A stretch of 64,000 nucleotides of DNA, taken from positions 3,862,946 to 3,926,945 of the forward strand of contig NC_053397.1 in the NCBI RefSeq assembly GCF_905171765.1, in the 5' to 3' direction. Source of the stretch: Bufo bufo (taxonomy: Eukaryota; Chordata; Amphibia; Anura; Bufonidae). How positions within the stretch are numbered: the stretch's first letter is position 1; every line of letters begins with the position of its first letter. Below are positions 52,201 to 64,000 of this stretch, piece by piece. A program made the position numbers and the translations under genes. The notes below the pieces were generated by a model, which did not search any database, had not been told where the DNA came from, and saw nothing but the letters and a program-made list of their open reading frames with translations.

Positions 52201-54562
52201 TTATGCCCTCTTAGTGCCCCCGCACAGTAGTTATGCCCCCTAAGTGCCCTTACACAGTAGTTATGCCCCCATAGTGCCGTCACACATTAGTTATGCCCCC
52301 TTAGTTCCCCTTACACAGTAGTTTTACCCCCTCAGTGCCCCCTCACAGTAGTTATGCCCCCTTAGTGCCCCCACACAGAATTTATGCCCCCTTAGTGCCC
52401 TCGCACAGTAGTTTTGCCTGCTCAGTGCCCACACACAGTAGTTATGCCCCCTTAGTGCCCCCACACAATAGTTATGCCCCCTTAGTTCCCCTACACAGTC
52501 CTGCCCCATAGTGTCCCCACACAGTAGTTATGCTCCTTACTGCTCCTACACAGTAGTTATGCCCCGTCAGTGCCCCGCACAGTAGTTATGCCCTCTGAGT
52601 GACTCCACACAGTAGTTATGCCGCCTTAGTGCCCCTTCACAGTAGTTATGCCCCCTCAGTGCCCCGAACAGTAGTTATGCCCGCTGAGTGACCCCACACA
52701 GTAGTTATGCTGCCTTACTGCCCACACACAGAAGTTATGCCCCCTTAGTGCCCCCACACATTAGATATGCCCCTTTAGTGCCCCACACAGTAGATATGTC
52801 CCCTTAGTGCTCCAACACATTAGTTATGTCCCCTTACTGCCTCCACACAGTAGTTCTGCCCCCTTAGTGTCCCCACACAGTAGTTATGCCCCCTTAGTGC
52901 CCCCCACACAGTAGTTCTGCCCCTTAGCACCCCTACACAGTAGTTATGCCCCCTTAGTGCCCCGCTCAATAGTTATACCCCTAAGTACCCCCACACAGTA
53001 GTTATGCCCCCTTAGGGCCCCCACACAGTAGTTATGCCTTCTTCGTGCCCTCACACGGTAGTTATGCCCCCTCAGTGCCCCCACAGAGTAGTTATGCCCC
53101 CTTCGTTCCCCCACACAGTAGTTATGCCCCCTTAGTACCCCCGCACAGTAGTTATACCTGCTCAGTGCCCCCACACAGTAGATATGCCCCCTTAGTGCCC
53201 CCACACAGCAGTTATGGCCCCTTAGTATCCCAACACAGTAGTTATGCCCCCTTAGTGCCCCTACTCAGTAGTTCTGCCCCCTTAGTGCCTCCAGACAGTA
53301 GTTATGCCCCCTTAGTGCCTACACACAGTAGTTATAACCCTTAGTTCCCCTACACAGTAGTTATGCCCCCTTAGTGCCCCCACACAGTGGTTCTGCCCCC
53401 TAAGGGCTCCGCACAGTAGTTTTTATGCCCCATTAGTACCCCCACACTGTAGTTTTGTGCTATTAGTGCCCTTACACAGTAGTTATGCCCCCTCAGTGCC
53501 CCGCACTGTAGTTATGCCCTTTTACTGCCCCACACAGTAGTTCTGCCCCCTTAGTATCCCCATACAGTAGTTATGCCCCCTTAATGCTCCCACACAGAAG
53601 TTATGCCCCCTCAGTGCCCCCACACAGTAGTTATGCCCCCTTAGTTCCCCCACACAGTGGTTCTGCCCCCTTAGTGCCCCCACACAGTAGTTATGCCCTA
53701 TTAGTGCCCTTTCACAGTAGTTATGCCCCCTCAGTGCCCTGCACAGTAGTTATGCACCCTTAGTGGCCCAACACAGTAGTTCTGCCCCTTTAGTATCCCC
53801 GCACAGTAGTTCTGTCCCCTCAGTGCCCCCACACAGTATTTATGCCCCCTTAGTGCCGCCACCCAGTTGTTATGCCCCCTTAGTGCCTCCACACAGTAGT
53901 CATGCCTCCTCTGTGCACCGCACAGTAGTTATGACCCCTTAGTACCACCACACATTAGTTATGCCCCTTAGTGCTCCACACAGTAGTTATGCCCCCTTAG
54001 TGCCCCTACACAGTAGTTTTGCCCCCTCAGTGCCCCGCACAGAAGTTATGCCCCCTTAGTGTCCCCACACAGGAGTTCTGCCCCCTTAGTGCCCCCACAC
54101 AGTAGTTATGCCCCCTTAGTGCCCTTACACAGTAGTTCTGCACCCTTAGTGTCCCCACACAGTAGTTATGCCTCCTTAGTTCCCCCACACAGTAGTTCTG
54201 CCACTTAGTGTCCCTACACAGTAGTTATGCCCCCTCAGTGCCCCGCACAGTAGTTGTACCCCTTCAGTGCTCCCAAACAGTAGTTTTGCCCCCATAGTGC
54301 CCCCACACAGTAGTTATGCCCTCTTAGTTCCTCCACACAGTAGTTATGCCCCCTTAGTGCCCTCACACAATAGTTATGCCTCCTTAGCACTCCCACACAT
54401 TATTTATGCCTCTTTAGTGCCCCCCAAGTGCACTCACGCAGTATTTATTTAGTGCCCCCACACAGTAGTTATGCCCCCTTAGTTCCTCCACACAGTAGTT
54501 ATGCCCCCTTAGTGCCCCTACACAGTAGTTATGCCCCCTTAGTGCTCCCACACAGCAGTTCT
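34262..54562 (+). repeat. 20-kb array of a 30-bp minisatellite (over 600 copies)
   Basis: The unit has core gtgcccccacacagtagtta followed by tgccccctta or tgccccctca, with frequent one- or two-base indels, so frames break often and open reading is patchy. Higher-order copies are clear: about 358 bp (34621/34979), 367 bp (35881/36248), then about 743, 885 and 886 bp (40346, 41089, 41974, 42860), and a block of about 2.2-2.5 kb present nearly three times (about 46.1, 48.4 and 50.8 kb). A dispersed repeat interrupts it at 35408-35685. C-rich on the plus strand throughout. Confidence 0.96.
35408..35685 (+). mobile_element. Dispersed repeat inserted in the 30-bp array
   Basis: Starts with three gaaacata copies, then gaatgtgtcggcagataaga, ccatttggcccatcttgtct and cttatgcctatcccatgcat, and ends near cctctaattta. 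I recognise it as a common anuran interspersed repeat of retroelement type, family uncertain. Array units resume directly after it. A fragment of the same family lies at about 15045-15115 on the minus strand. Confidence 0.6.
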
Positions 54563-57500
54563 GCCATTTCAGGGGAGAGGATGACTGTAGGACAGGAGAA
54601 TACAGTCTATTGCTCCTTGTTATCAGCCATTTCAGGAAAGAGGATGACTGTAGGACAGGAGAATACAATCTATTGCTCCCTGTTATCAGCCATTTCAGGG
54701 GAGAGGATGACTGTAGGACAGAAGAATACAGTCTATTGCTCCCTGTTATCAGCCATTTTAAGGGGAGAGGATGACTGTAGGACAGGAGAATACAGTCTAT
54801 TGCCCCCTGTTATCAGCCATTTCAGGGGAGAGGATGACTGTAGGACAGGAGAATACAATCTATTGCTCCCTGTTATCAGCCATTTCAGGGGAGAGGATGA
54901 CTGTAGGACAGGAGAATACAGTCTATTGCTCCCTGTTATCAGCCATTTCAGGTGGGAGGATGACTGTAGGACAGGAGAATACAGTCTATTGCCCCCTGTT
55001 ATCAGCCATTTCAGGGGTGAGGATGACTGTAGGACAGGAGAATACAATCTATTGCCCCCTGTTTTCAGCCATTTTAGGGGAGAGGATGACTGTAGGACAG
55101 GAGAATACAGTCTATTGCCCCCTGTTATCAGCCATTTCAGGGGAGAGGATGACTGTAGGACAGGAGAATACAGTCTATTGCTCTCTGTTATCAGCCATTT
55201 CAGGGGAGAGGATGACTGTAGGACAGGAGAATACAATCTATTGCCCCCTGTTATCAGCCATTTCAGGGGAGAGTATGACTGTAGGACAGGAGAATACAAT
55301 CTATTGCCCCCTGTTATCAGCCATTTCAGGGAAAGGATGACTGTAGGACAGGAGAATACAGTCTATTGCCCCCTGTTATCAGCCATTTCAGGGGAGAGGA
55401 TGACTGTAGGACAGGAGAATACAATCTATTGCTCCCTGTTATCAGCCATTTCAGGGGAGAGGATGACTGTAGGACAGGAGAATACAGTCTATTGCTCCCT
55501 GTTATCAGCCATTTCAGGGGGGGGGGATGACTGTAGGACAGGAGAATACAGTCTATTGCCCCCTGTTATCAGCCATTTCAGGGGTGAGGATGACTGTAGG
55601 ACAGGAGAATACAATCTATTGCCCCCTGTTTTCAGCTATTTTAGGGGAGAGGATGACTGTAGGACAGGAGAATACAGTCTATTGCCCCCTGTTATCAGCC
55701 ATTTCAGGGGAGAGGATGACTGTAGGACAGGAGAATACAGTCTATTGCTCTCTGTTATCAGCCATTTCAGGGGAGAGGATGACTGTAGGACAGGAGAATA
55801 CAATCTATTGCCCCCTGTTATCAGCCATTTCAGGGGAGAGTATGACTGTAGGACAGGAGAATACAATCTATTGCCCCCTGTTATCAGCCATTTCAGGGAG
55901 AGGATGACTGTAGGACAGGAGAATATAGTCTATTGCCCCCTGTTATCAGCCATTTCAGGGAGAGGATGACTGTAGGACTGGAGAATACAGTCTATTGCTC
56001 CCTGTTATCGGCCATTTCAGGGGAGAGGATGACTGTAGGACAGGAGAATACAGTCTTTTGCCCCCTGTTATCAGCCATTTCAGGGGAGAGGATGACTGTA
56101 GGACAGGAGAATATAGTCTATTGCTCCCTGTTATCAGACATTTCAGGGGAGAGGATGACTGTAGGACAGGAGAATACAGTCTATTGCCCCTGTTATCAGC
56201 CATTTCAGGGGAGAGGATGACTGTAGGACAGGAGAATACAGTCTATTGCCCCCTGTTATCAGCCATTTCAGGGGAGAGGATGACTGTAGGACAGGAGAAT
56301 ACAGTCTATTGCCCCCTGTTATCAGCCATTTCAGGGGAGAGGATGACTGTAGGACAGGAGAATACAGTCTATTGCCCCCTGTTATCAGCCATTTCAGGGG
56401 AGAGGATAACTGTAGGACAGGAGAATACAATCTATTGCCCCCCTGTTATCAGCCATTTCAGAGGAGAGGATGACTGTAAGACAGGAGAATACAGTCTATT
56501 GCTCCCTTTTCTCAGCCATTTCAGGGGAGAGGATGACTGTAGGACAGGAGAATACAATCTATTGCTCCCTGTTATCGGCCATTTCAGGGGAGAGGATGAC
56601 TGTAGGACTGGAGAATACAGTCTATTGCCCCCTGTTATCGGCCATTTCAGAGGAGAGGATGACTGTAGGACAGGAGAATACAGTCTATTGCCCCCTGTTA
56701 TCAGCCATTTCAGGGGAGAGGATGACTGTAGGACAGGAGAATACAATCTATTGGCCCCTGTTATCAGCCATTTCAGGGCAGAGGATGACTGTAGGACAGG
56801 AGAATACAGTCTATTGCCCCCTGTTATCAGCCATTTCAGGGGAGAGGATGACTGTAGGACAGGAGAATACAGTCTATTGCCCCCTGTTATCAGCCATTTC
56901 AGAGGAGAAGATGACTGTAGGACAGGAGAATACAGTCTATTGCCCCCTGTTATTAGCCATTTCAGGGGAGAGGATGACTGTAGGACAGGAGAATACAGTC
57001 TATTGCCCCTGTTCTCAGCCATTTCAGGGGAGAGGATGACTGTAGGACAGGAGAATACAATCTATTGTTCCCTGTATCAGCCATTACAGGGGAGAGGATG
57101 ACTGTAGGACAGGAGAATACAGTCTATTGCTCCCTGTTATCAGCCATTTCAGGGGAGAGGATGACTGTAGGACAGGAGAATTCAATCTATTGCCCCCTGT
57201 TATCAGCCATTTCAGGGGAGAGGATGGCTGTAGGACAGGATAATACAATCTATTGCTCCCTGTTATCAGCCATTTCAGGGGAGAGGATGACTGTAGGGCA
57301 GGAGAATACAGTCTATTGCCCCCTGTTATCAGCCATTTCAGGGGAGAGGATGACTGTAGGACAGGAGAATACAATCTATTGCTCCCTGTTATCAGCCATT
57401 TCAGGGGAGAGGATGACTGTAGGACAGGAGAATACAATCTATTGCTCCCTGTTATCAGCCATTTCAGGGGAGAGGATGACTGTAGGAGAGGAGAATACAG

Positions 57501-59258
57501 TCTATTGCTCCCTGTTATCAGCCATTTCGGGGGAGAGGATGACTGTAGGACAGGAGAATACAGTCTATTGCCCCCTGTTATCAGCCATTTCAGGGGAGAG
57601 GATGACTGTAGGACAGGAGAATACAATCTATTGTTCCCTGTTATCAGCCATTTCAGGGGAGAGGACGACTGTAGGACAGGAGAATACAGTCTATTACTCC
57701 CTGTTCTCAGCCATTTCAGGGGAGAGGATGACTGTAGGACAGGAGAATACAATCTATTGCTCCCTGTTATCAGCCATTTCAGGGGAGAGGATGACTGTAG
57801 GAGAGGAGAATACAGTCTATTGCTCCCTGTTATCAGCCATTTCGGGGGAGAGGATGACTGTAGGACAGGAGAATACAGTCTATTGCCCCCTGTTATCAGC
57901 CATTTCAGGGGAGAGGATGACTGTAGGACAGGAGAATACAATCTATTGTTCCCTGTTATCAGCCATTTCAGGGGAGAGGACGACTGTAGGACAGGAGAAT
58001 ACAGTCTATTACTCCCTGTTCTCAGCCATTTCAGGGGAGAGGATGACTGTAGGACAGGAGAATACAATCTATTGTTCCCTGTTATCAGCCATTTCAGGGG
58101 AGAGGATGACTGTGGGACAGGAGAATACAGTCTATTGCCACCTGTTATCAGCCATTTCAGTGGAGAGGATGACTGTAGGACAGGAGAATACAGTCTATTG
58201 CCCCCTGTTATAAGCCATTTCGGGGGGGAAGATGACTGTAGGACAGGAGAATACAGTCTATTGCCCCCTGTTATAAGCCATTTCGGGGGGGGGGGGGGAA
58301 GATGACTGTAGGACAGGAGAATACAGTCTATTGCCCCCTGTTATCAGCCATTTAAGGGGAGAGGATGACTGTAGGACAGGAGAATACAGTCTATTGCCCC
58401 CTGTTATCAGCCATTTCAGGGGAGAGGATGACTGTAGGGCAGGAGAATACAGTCTATTGCTCCCTTCTATCAGCCATTTCAGGGGAGAGGATGACTGTAG
58501 GACAGGAGAATACAGTCTATTGCTCCCTGTTATCAGCCATTTCAGGGGAGAGGATGACTGTAGGACAGGAGAATACAGTCTATTGCCCCCTGTTATCAGC
58601 CATTTCAGGGGAGAGGATGACTGTAGGACAGGAGAATACAATCTATTGCTCCCTGTTATCAGCCATTTCAGGGGAGAGGATGACTGTAGGACAGGAGAAT
58701 ACAGTCTATTGCCCCCTGTTATCAGCCATTTCAGGGGAGAGGATGACTGTAGGACAGGAGAATACAGTCTATTGCCCCCTGTTATCAGCCATTTCAAGGG
58801 AGAGGATGACTGTAGGACAGGAGAATACAGTCTATTGCCTCCTGTTATCAGCCATTTCAGTGGAGAGGATGACTGTAGGACAGGAGAATACAGTCTATTG
58901 CCCCCTGTTATCAGCCATTTCATGGGAGAGGATGACTGTAGGACAGGAGAATACAGTCTATTGCCCCCTGTTATCAGCCATTTCAGGGGAGAGGGTGACT
59001 GTTGGACAGGAGAATACAGTCTATTGCTCCCTGTTATCAGCCATTTCAGGGGAGAGGATGACTGTAGGACAGGAGAATACAGTCTATTGCTCCCTGTCAT
59101 CAGCCATTTCAGGGGGGAGGATGACTGTAGGACAGGAGAATACAGTCTATTGCCCCCTGTTATCAGCCATTTCAGGGGGGAAGATGACTGTAGGACAGGA
59201 GAATACAGTCTATTGCCCCATGTTATCAGCCATTTCGGGGGAGAGGATGACTGTAGTA
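54563..59258 (+). repeat. 63-bp minisatellite, about 74 copies
   Basis: The unit begins ccatttcaggggagaggatg and ends ctattgccccctgttatcag. 63 is a multiple of 3, so frames persist: (MTVGQENTVYCPLLSAISGER)n and (GEDDCRTGEYSLLPPVISHFR)n on plus, (YSPVLQSSSPLKWLITGGNRL)n on minus. Higher-order copies at offset 315 (5 units; 57481/57796) and 567 (9 units; 55071/55638). Single-base length changes (for example a G-run expansion near 58285) break frames. No evidence of translation. Confidence 0.96.
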
Positions 59259-60373
59259 TTCTCCAGTGACAGATGGGACGTTCAGTTCCCTCCGTAGACG
59301 CTGTTCTTTCGTTGGCCGGTTGTCGGCTCATATAGGGGGATCCAGTCCTGACAGTCGACACCTGAGGCTTTGTCAGGTCAAGGCCGTTGAGCAGGGAGCC
59401 AATGGCAGCGTATGCTTGAGGGGTGTGAAGCAGATGGGGGTGTGCGCCGCCATGTGACAGTGGGTGTGACGGGGGCTGGAGCCTCAAGGTATGGACATAG
59501 TTATATGACGGTGATAAAGTCACACATGTAAACAGATCCACAAAGATTAACCCTTGTAGGGATGCCAAAATGGTGCTTTGGGGCACATTTATCAGATCTC
59601 ATAACTAAACTTAGAAATAAACTTTTTTTTGTAACATTCTTTAATTATATTTTTTTTACATTTCCTAGTGAAGTAGGCGTCTGAAGTCCAGGTGTGTGTT
59701 GTGCTTTAGAATCAGTTTTCTCGTACAGCGCTGTATATGGGAGTATGGATTCCACTGGGGCCGCGCCGCGCGCTGGGGGCGGAGCTTATGACATGGCTCC
59801 TCTGCCTGTACATAGATGAGCTTTGACAGGCTGTATCAGAGCGAGCGCAGGCGGAGGAAATAAAGAAAAAATGTATCACAAAAATACCTTTGCATTTAGA
59901 ACAGGTGTAAGCTCAGGCGCACAGGGCGGTCCGGCTGAAGTGTATATCAAATAATAATAAGAGGTTTGAATAACTGTGGAGCATCTGTCACGACGACATC
60001 AAACATACTTGCTTTTCTTTTACAAAATCTCTGCTTGCTGTCAGTGGACTTTATTTCTGACATCATGGCGCCCTATTATAGGTGAGGGTTCGCTATTCAG
60101 TGTATGTTTAAGCGACCCTCACTGACTCTTCTTACCTGCACTGATACATTGTAGCAGGCCTACCCCGGATACAACTCTTACAAACTATCAGTGAATGGAA
60201 GCATTTAGGGGGTCATTTGCTTACGCCAGTTTGGCATAAATAACAAGACCCTTTTTGAGACTTTTTAAAAATGTCGATGCACTGTATGTTTTTACATCAT
60301 CCCCCCAATGGCGAGTGGTGGGGGTGTCATGCCAGTATTGGGGCCGTCAGCCCCAGCAAATTCACTAACATTT
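59259..60373. other. Gene-free flank of the 63-bp array
   Basis: No recognisable exon. The minus-strand open frame that runs out of the array to about 59586 gives no known domain. GC-rich about 59755-59790 (gccgcgccgcgcgctggggg). The 20-nt motif discussed at 60027 occurs here. Confidence 0.5.
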
Positions 60374-60735
60374 AGGCCTCTTTCACACAAACGTAAGGGC
60401 TCCGTACCCGTGCTGCGGGACGCATACGGCGGTTCCGCAATACACGGGTCACTAGCCGTGTGCATTCCGCATCACGGATGCAGACCAATTCACTTGAATG
60501 GGTCTGCAAATCCAGAGATGCGGTGCGGAACGGAACCCCGCGGAGGCACTACGGAGTGCTTCTGTGGTGCTTAGTTCCGTGCTTCCGTTCCGCAAAAAGA
60601 TAGAACTTGGAACGGAAACATTTCGGGCCACATTCTAGTGAATGGGTCTGTGATTCGCATGTGGCTGCCCCACGGTCAGTGCCCGTGCATTACGGACCAC
60701 AATTTGCCCTTACGTTTGTGTTAAAGAGGCCTTAT
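60374..60735. mobile_element. Foldback MITE, about 360 bp
   Basis: Inverted ends aggcctctttcacacaaacg (left) and acgtttgtgttaaagaggcc (right). The interior is rich in CpG-containing cggaac/ccgttcc and attccgcat motifs. Non-coding; a small open frame inside is incidental. Confidence 0.75.
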
Positions 60736-60839
60736 CTCTGAAAAAACTACTGCCGTCAGGGGCTGGCGTAATCTCCGCTCCAGGCACACGGACTATAAAA
60801 GGCGGGTGTAAAAAAAATCTTTGATAAAGGACTAAATGA

Positions 60840-60859
60840 CCCCCCCCCCCCCCCCCCCC
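60840..60859 (+). repeat. Poly-C tract, 20 bases
   Basis: Uninterrupted C run flanked by aaatga and ttattc. Its exact length is likely to vary between reads and alleles. Confidence 0.9.
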
Positions 60860-60927
60860 TTATTCTTTACATGCAGAGGCTGAAATAAGTCTGGACCTTA
60901 GGCTGATCACACAGCTGAAGGTCTGTT

Positions 60928-61025
60928 ACAATGTGTCAGTGTAGACAATCATCTGGCAGCTTTAGAAGCAGCACACCTGGTCCTGATCTACACTGACCCA
61001 TTGTAACAAGGTGTCAGCTGTGAGA
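60928..61025. repeat. Small inverted repeat
   Basis: gttacaatgtgtcagtgtag (about 60926) pairs with ctacactgacccattgtaac (about 60989), with one or two mismatches around a loop of about 45 nt. It is extended outward by agctgaaggt/aaggtgtcagct. Confidence 0.65.
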
Positions 61026-62394
61026 AATATAAGGTTTGCAGGTTTCTATTAAGAATGTGAGCAAGAATGTTTTCCATTCACTGACAGGAAGCAGAGATCC
61101 TTTTTATATAAAAAATGGTGAGAAATTGTAACATAAAGTCCACTAGAAAACTATGTAGCTTTACGGACATGCTGACGGGCAGCCCCTGTGGCCCCCAGAA
61201 TCCAGGCCCCTTATTGGTCACGTGTTCCATGAGAGCGCCCGCTCACCCGTCCTCACTGCATCAGAAACTGAGGAGCTGCCTGATCAGAGATCTGCCGGGA
61301 GTGAGGGGGGGAGATAAGCGGCTGCCAGATAAGTTACAAACTGACACCAAGTAAAGCAGCACACACCCCTTTAATAAAGATGGAGAAGACCAGGGTCTGA
61401 GCGGCCCCTTCTTCTTCAGGGGCTGCAGACCCCTCCACACAAGGGTTTTATGGGTTTAGGGTCCCTTTAAGGCCTCGTCTGGATTTTATGCAGCATTCGC
61501 TCCATCTCTGCGATAAATCTAAAAATTGGCGCAAGCCATTTACGAGTCGCACAATTCAAAATTCGCATTGTGTAGATGAGATTAGAAAAATGTGATCTGC
61601 TTGGTGCCACGTTACACCCCGAGAGGATCGGCTGCATGAAAACGAACCATTAACACAATACTAAGGACAGAAAGTTTCCATTCAATGATCGCAAGCATCG
61701 ATATGACAACAGGAACTGGAGCATGAAGTGTGGGTCTCATGACAGGCAGATGATTTACATAGGACTGCAGCAGCCCTCCTGTGACTGCTCTGACTCTGGA
61801 GCCGCAGCGCTCTGTAATCTCAGGATTATGGGGCCGATAAGAAGCTTTCAGGAATGAAGTGGATTACTGCGGACACTTTATTAACCCCCTCCCCCCTGCA
61901 GCCCAGTGTGATCCCGCCACATGTGCTGCATGGATCTGATGCAAGGTTACAGTGTATACAGGGGTCAGACAAGGACTGATTGTAAGCTCTTCAGCTCAGT
62001 GCTGACCTATAACACAGTAGTTCCAGGTTTTCTGTCACGTATACATGTATTTACACAAGTCATATTTTGGCAATTTTCATAATCGCGGCAAAACTGCTGC
62101 AAAAAAGAAGGCTTTTCAATGAGCTGGTTTTGCCCCATTAGAAAAATTGCAAGAAAAAGCGCAACCAATGGCGAACGGTTCCTCAACGCAGTCACATGAC
62201 CCTTCTGGTTGGAGAGTCTTTAAGGTGTGACCGGTGGTTACGTGTCCCTGCCATATCCTATATGAGTAATGGTAACGGGGTCCACGCTCAGATGAGGTCC
62301 GGCCGGCAGAAGGTCAAAAGCAGAGACGTCGTCTGGTTAACATTTCAAACATTTTGTAGAATTATTTATCTCAAGATTTTATTGTTAGTGAGAA
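61026..62394. other. Gene-free region
   Basis: No exon, RNA or intact element recognised on either strand. It contains one copy of the recurring cactgacaggaagcagagat motif (61079-61098). Confidence 0.45.
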
Positions 62395-63060
62395 AACAGA
62401 CCCCAAAAGTAATCAGACCCCAGACCAGACCCCAAAAGTAATAAGATCCCAGACCAGATCCCAAAAGTAATAAGATCCCAGACCAGATCCCAAAAGTAAT
62501 CAGACCCTTAAAAGTAATCAGACCCCAGACCAGATCCCAAAATGAATCAGACACCCAAAAGTAATCAGACCCCAGATCTCAAATTAAATCAGACTCAAGA
62601 TCAAACCCCAAAGTAAATCAGGCCTCCAAAAGTAATCAGACCAAAGGACAGACCCCAAAAGTAATAAGACCCCAGACCAGATCCCAAAAGTAATTAGACC
62701 TCAGACCAGACCCCAAAAGTAATCAGACCGCCAAAAGTAATCAGACCCCAGACCAGATCCCAAAAGTAATCAGACCCCCAAAAGTAATCAGACCCCAGAC
62801 CAGATCCCAAAAGTAATCAGACCCCAGACCAGATCCCAAAAGTAATCAGACCCCAAAAGTAATCAGACCCCAGACCAGATCCCAAAAGTAATAAGACCCC
62901 AGACCAGATCCCAAAAGTAATCAGACCCCCAAAAGTAATCAGATCTCAAATTAAATCAGACTCAAGATCAACCCCCAAAGTGAATCAGGCCTCCAAAAGT
63001 AATCAGACCAAAGGCCAGACCCCCAAAAATGAATCAGACCCCAGACTAGATCCCTAAAAG
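62395..63060 (+). repeat. Degenerate minisatellite of about 29 bp (with 17-18 bp half units)
   Basis: Alternating ccaaaagtaatcagacc and cagaccagatc elements. A block starting aaattaaatcagactcaaga repeats at offset 367 (62581 and 62948). The right end decays gradually to about 63150. Confidence 0.88.
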
Positions 63061-64000
63061 AGACGGCCTATCAAAATTAATCAGACCATAAATCTGACCC
63101 CTAAAATTAGAGACCGCGGCGCAGACCAGACCCCTAACAGTAATCAGATTCCCGGCCAGAACCCTTAAACTCATTTAGACGCCAGACCTGACAAAAAAAA
63201 GAAAAAAAAGAGATGCGCCCCTTCACTTCCTGCGCCGCTCCCCCCGTAGGAGGCTGTGACGCTGTGCGGAGTCAGGATTACCTCGAGAGGCGCAGACAGA
63301 GCCCCTCCAATACCGCCGCACAGGCCGTGATCCAACCTTTGTGTTCAGATTTCTCCCCATTTCCAATATCTCTGCTTACTGACAGTGAAGGGGAACAACT
63401 TTACACCCGGAGACTGAGAACGCCTACTTGGACTACGAGAGAAAGCTGGATGCCGCCCTCACACACTGTAACGAGCCCTGCAGCTGTGGGACGGGGGCAG
63501 GACAGCTTTTTAGCTTCTGGATATAAATATCAATTTTGCATCTACTGACAGCAAGCAGAGATCTTGAAAATGGCAGTGGACAGTTGAGAACTGCTCATTA
63601 CTCACGAGGCGCAGGGTCTGGTTCGGGCCTGATCTGTCTGATTTCCTCCATTGTGTTTAAACATCAACATGGCGATCCGCAGAGCCGTCTGCACCAGGGA
63701 CAGAGGGAGCGGCGGTTCACTGCGTGTGTGCGTGGATGTCCGCGAGCCGACCTTCACAGCCACCGGCTGCAGAACTGCGGTGAACCCGCCATGTGAACCC
63801 GCCATGTGAAGAAGCCCTAATGCCCCCCATGATCCGATGGGAGTTCTGATACTTTTTGCTATTGGAACGTTCATTGGGAAAGATATGAAAAGATGTCAGC
63901 AATGATGGAAAATCCCTCCAAGTGCGGGAAATATCCGACCGTCCCGCTGACCGCCCTGGCCGCGTAATGTCCTCTGCGAAGCTACCGGCACAGCATTTAC
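63061..64000. other. Gene-free right end of the window
   Basis: GC-richer. Several open frames of 60-110 codons occur on both strands without recognisable domains or splice structure. Two copies of the 20-nt motif (63368-63387 minus, 63543-63562 plus) lie here. Confidence 0.4.

Noticed and set aside
34262..54562. Zinc-finger-like repeats (minus-strand HNYCVGALRG cycle)
   Set aside because: No C2H2 spacing, a 10-residue period, and frequent frameshifts. The peptide is just the 30-bp unit.
58258..59586. Host exon at the right edge of the 63-bp array (minus strand)
   Set aside because: The non-repeat part of the frame gives no recognisable domain and no convincing splice pattern.

Overview
This is vertebrate nuclear DNA, most likely from a frog or toad. 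The evidence is a GT-AG spliced heterotrimeric G-protein alpha gene, a DIRS-type tyrosine-recombinase retrotransposon, a Tc1/mariner copy, hAT- and TTAA-target foldback elements, and dispersed repeats of a kind I associate with anuran genomes. The species call is an inference. There is no sign of bacterial operons, rRNA or CRISPR.

Only one host gene is clear: rod transducin alpha (gnat1), plus strand. Coding exons 2-8 lie at 16529-18938, with intact splice sites and reading frame. Exon 1 is not in the window, so the first 16.5 kb is read as the 3' part of intron 1. A possible 3'UTR exon starts at 20973 and carries a decayed Tc1 element.

About 70% of the window (roughly 45 of 64 kb, estimated by eye) is tandem-repeat DNA from about ten families with unrelated units. 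They are: 61 bp (1-10999, about 180 copies); a C-rich unit of about 35 bp (12.0-13.06 kb); about 45 bp inside a foldback element (14.0-14.36 kb); 47-58 bp grown from a retroelement tail (15.28-16.42 kb); 30 bp (23.03-23.69 kb); 27 bp (23.98-26.52 kb); 30 bp inside a hAT element (27.94-29.09 kb); 28 bp inside a DIRS element (31.38-34.0 kb); 30 bp (34.26-54.56 kb, over 600 copies); 63 bp (54.56-59.26 kb); and about 29 bp (62.39-63.06 kb). Many show higher-order duplication. Most of the very long open frames are by-products of stop-free units, not genes.

Layout: 1-11 kb, 61-bp array; 11-16.5 kb, retroelement tails, C-rich array, two large palindromes and a probable solo LTR; 16.5-22.6 kb, gnat1 exons and 3' region with nested DNA transposons; 23-26.5 kb, two arrays; 26.5-31.4 kb, 3' half of a minus-strand DIRS element (RNase H, tyrosine recombinase, internal complementary region, terminal repeat) split by a 2.49-kb hAT element with an 8-bp target duplication; 31.4-59.3 kb, three arrays almost end to end; 59.3-64 kb, gene-free DNA with foldback repeats and a small array.

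The strongest theme is tandem arrays growing inside mobile elements (hAT, DIRS, retroelement tail, foldback element) and inside a gnat1 intron.
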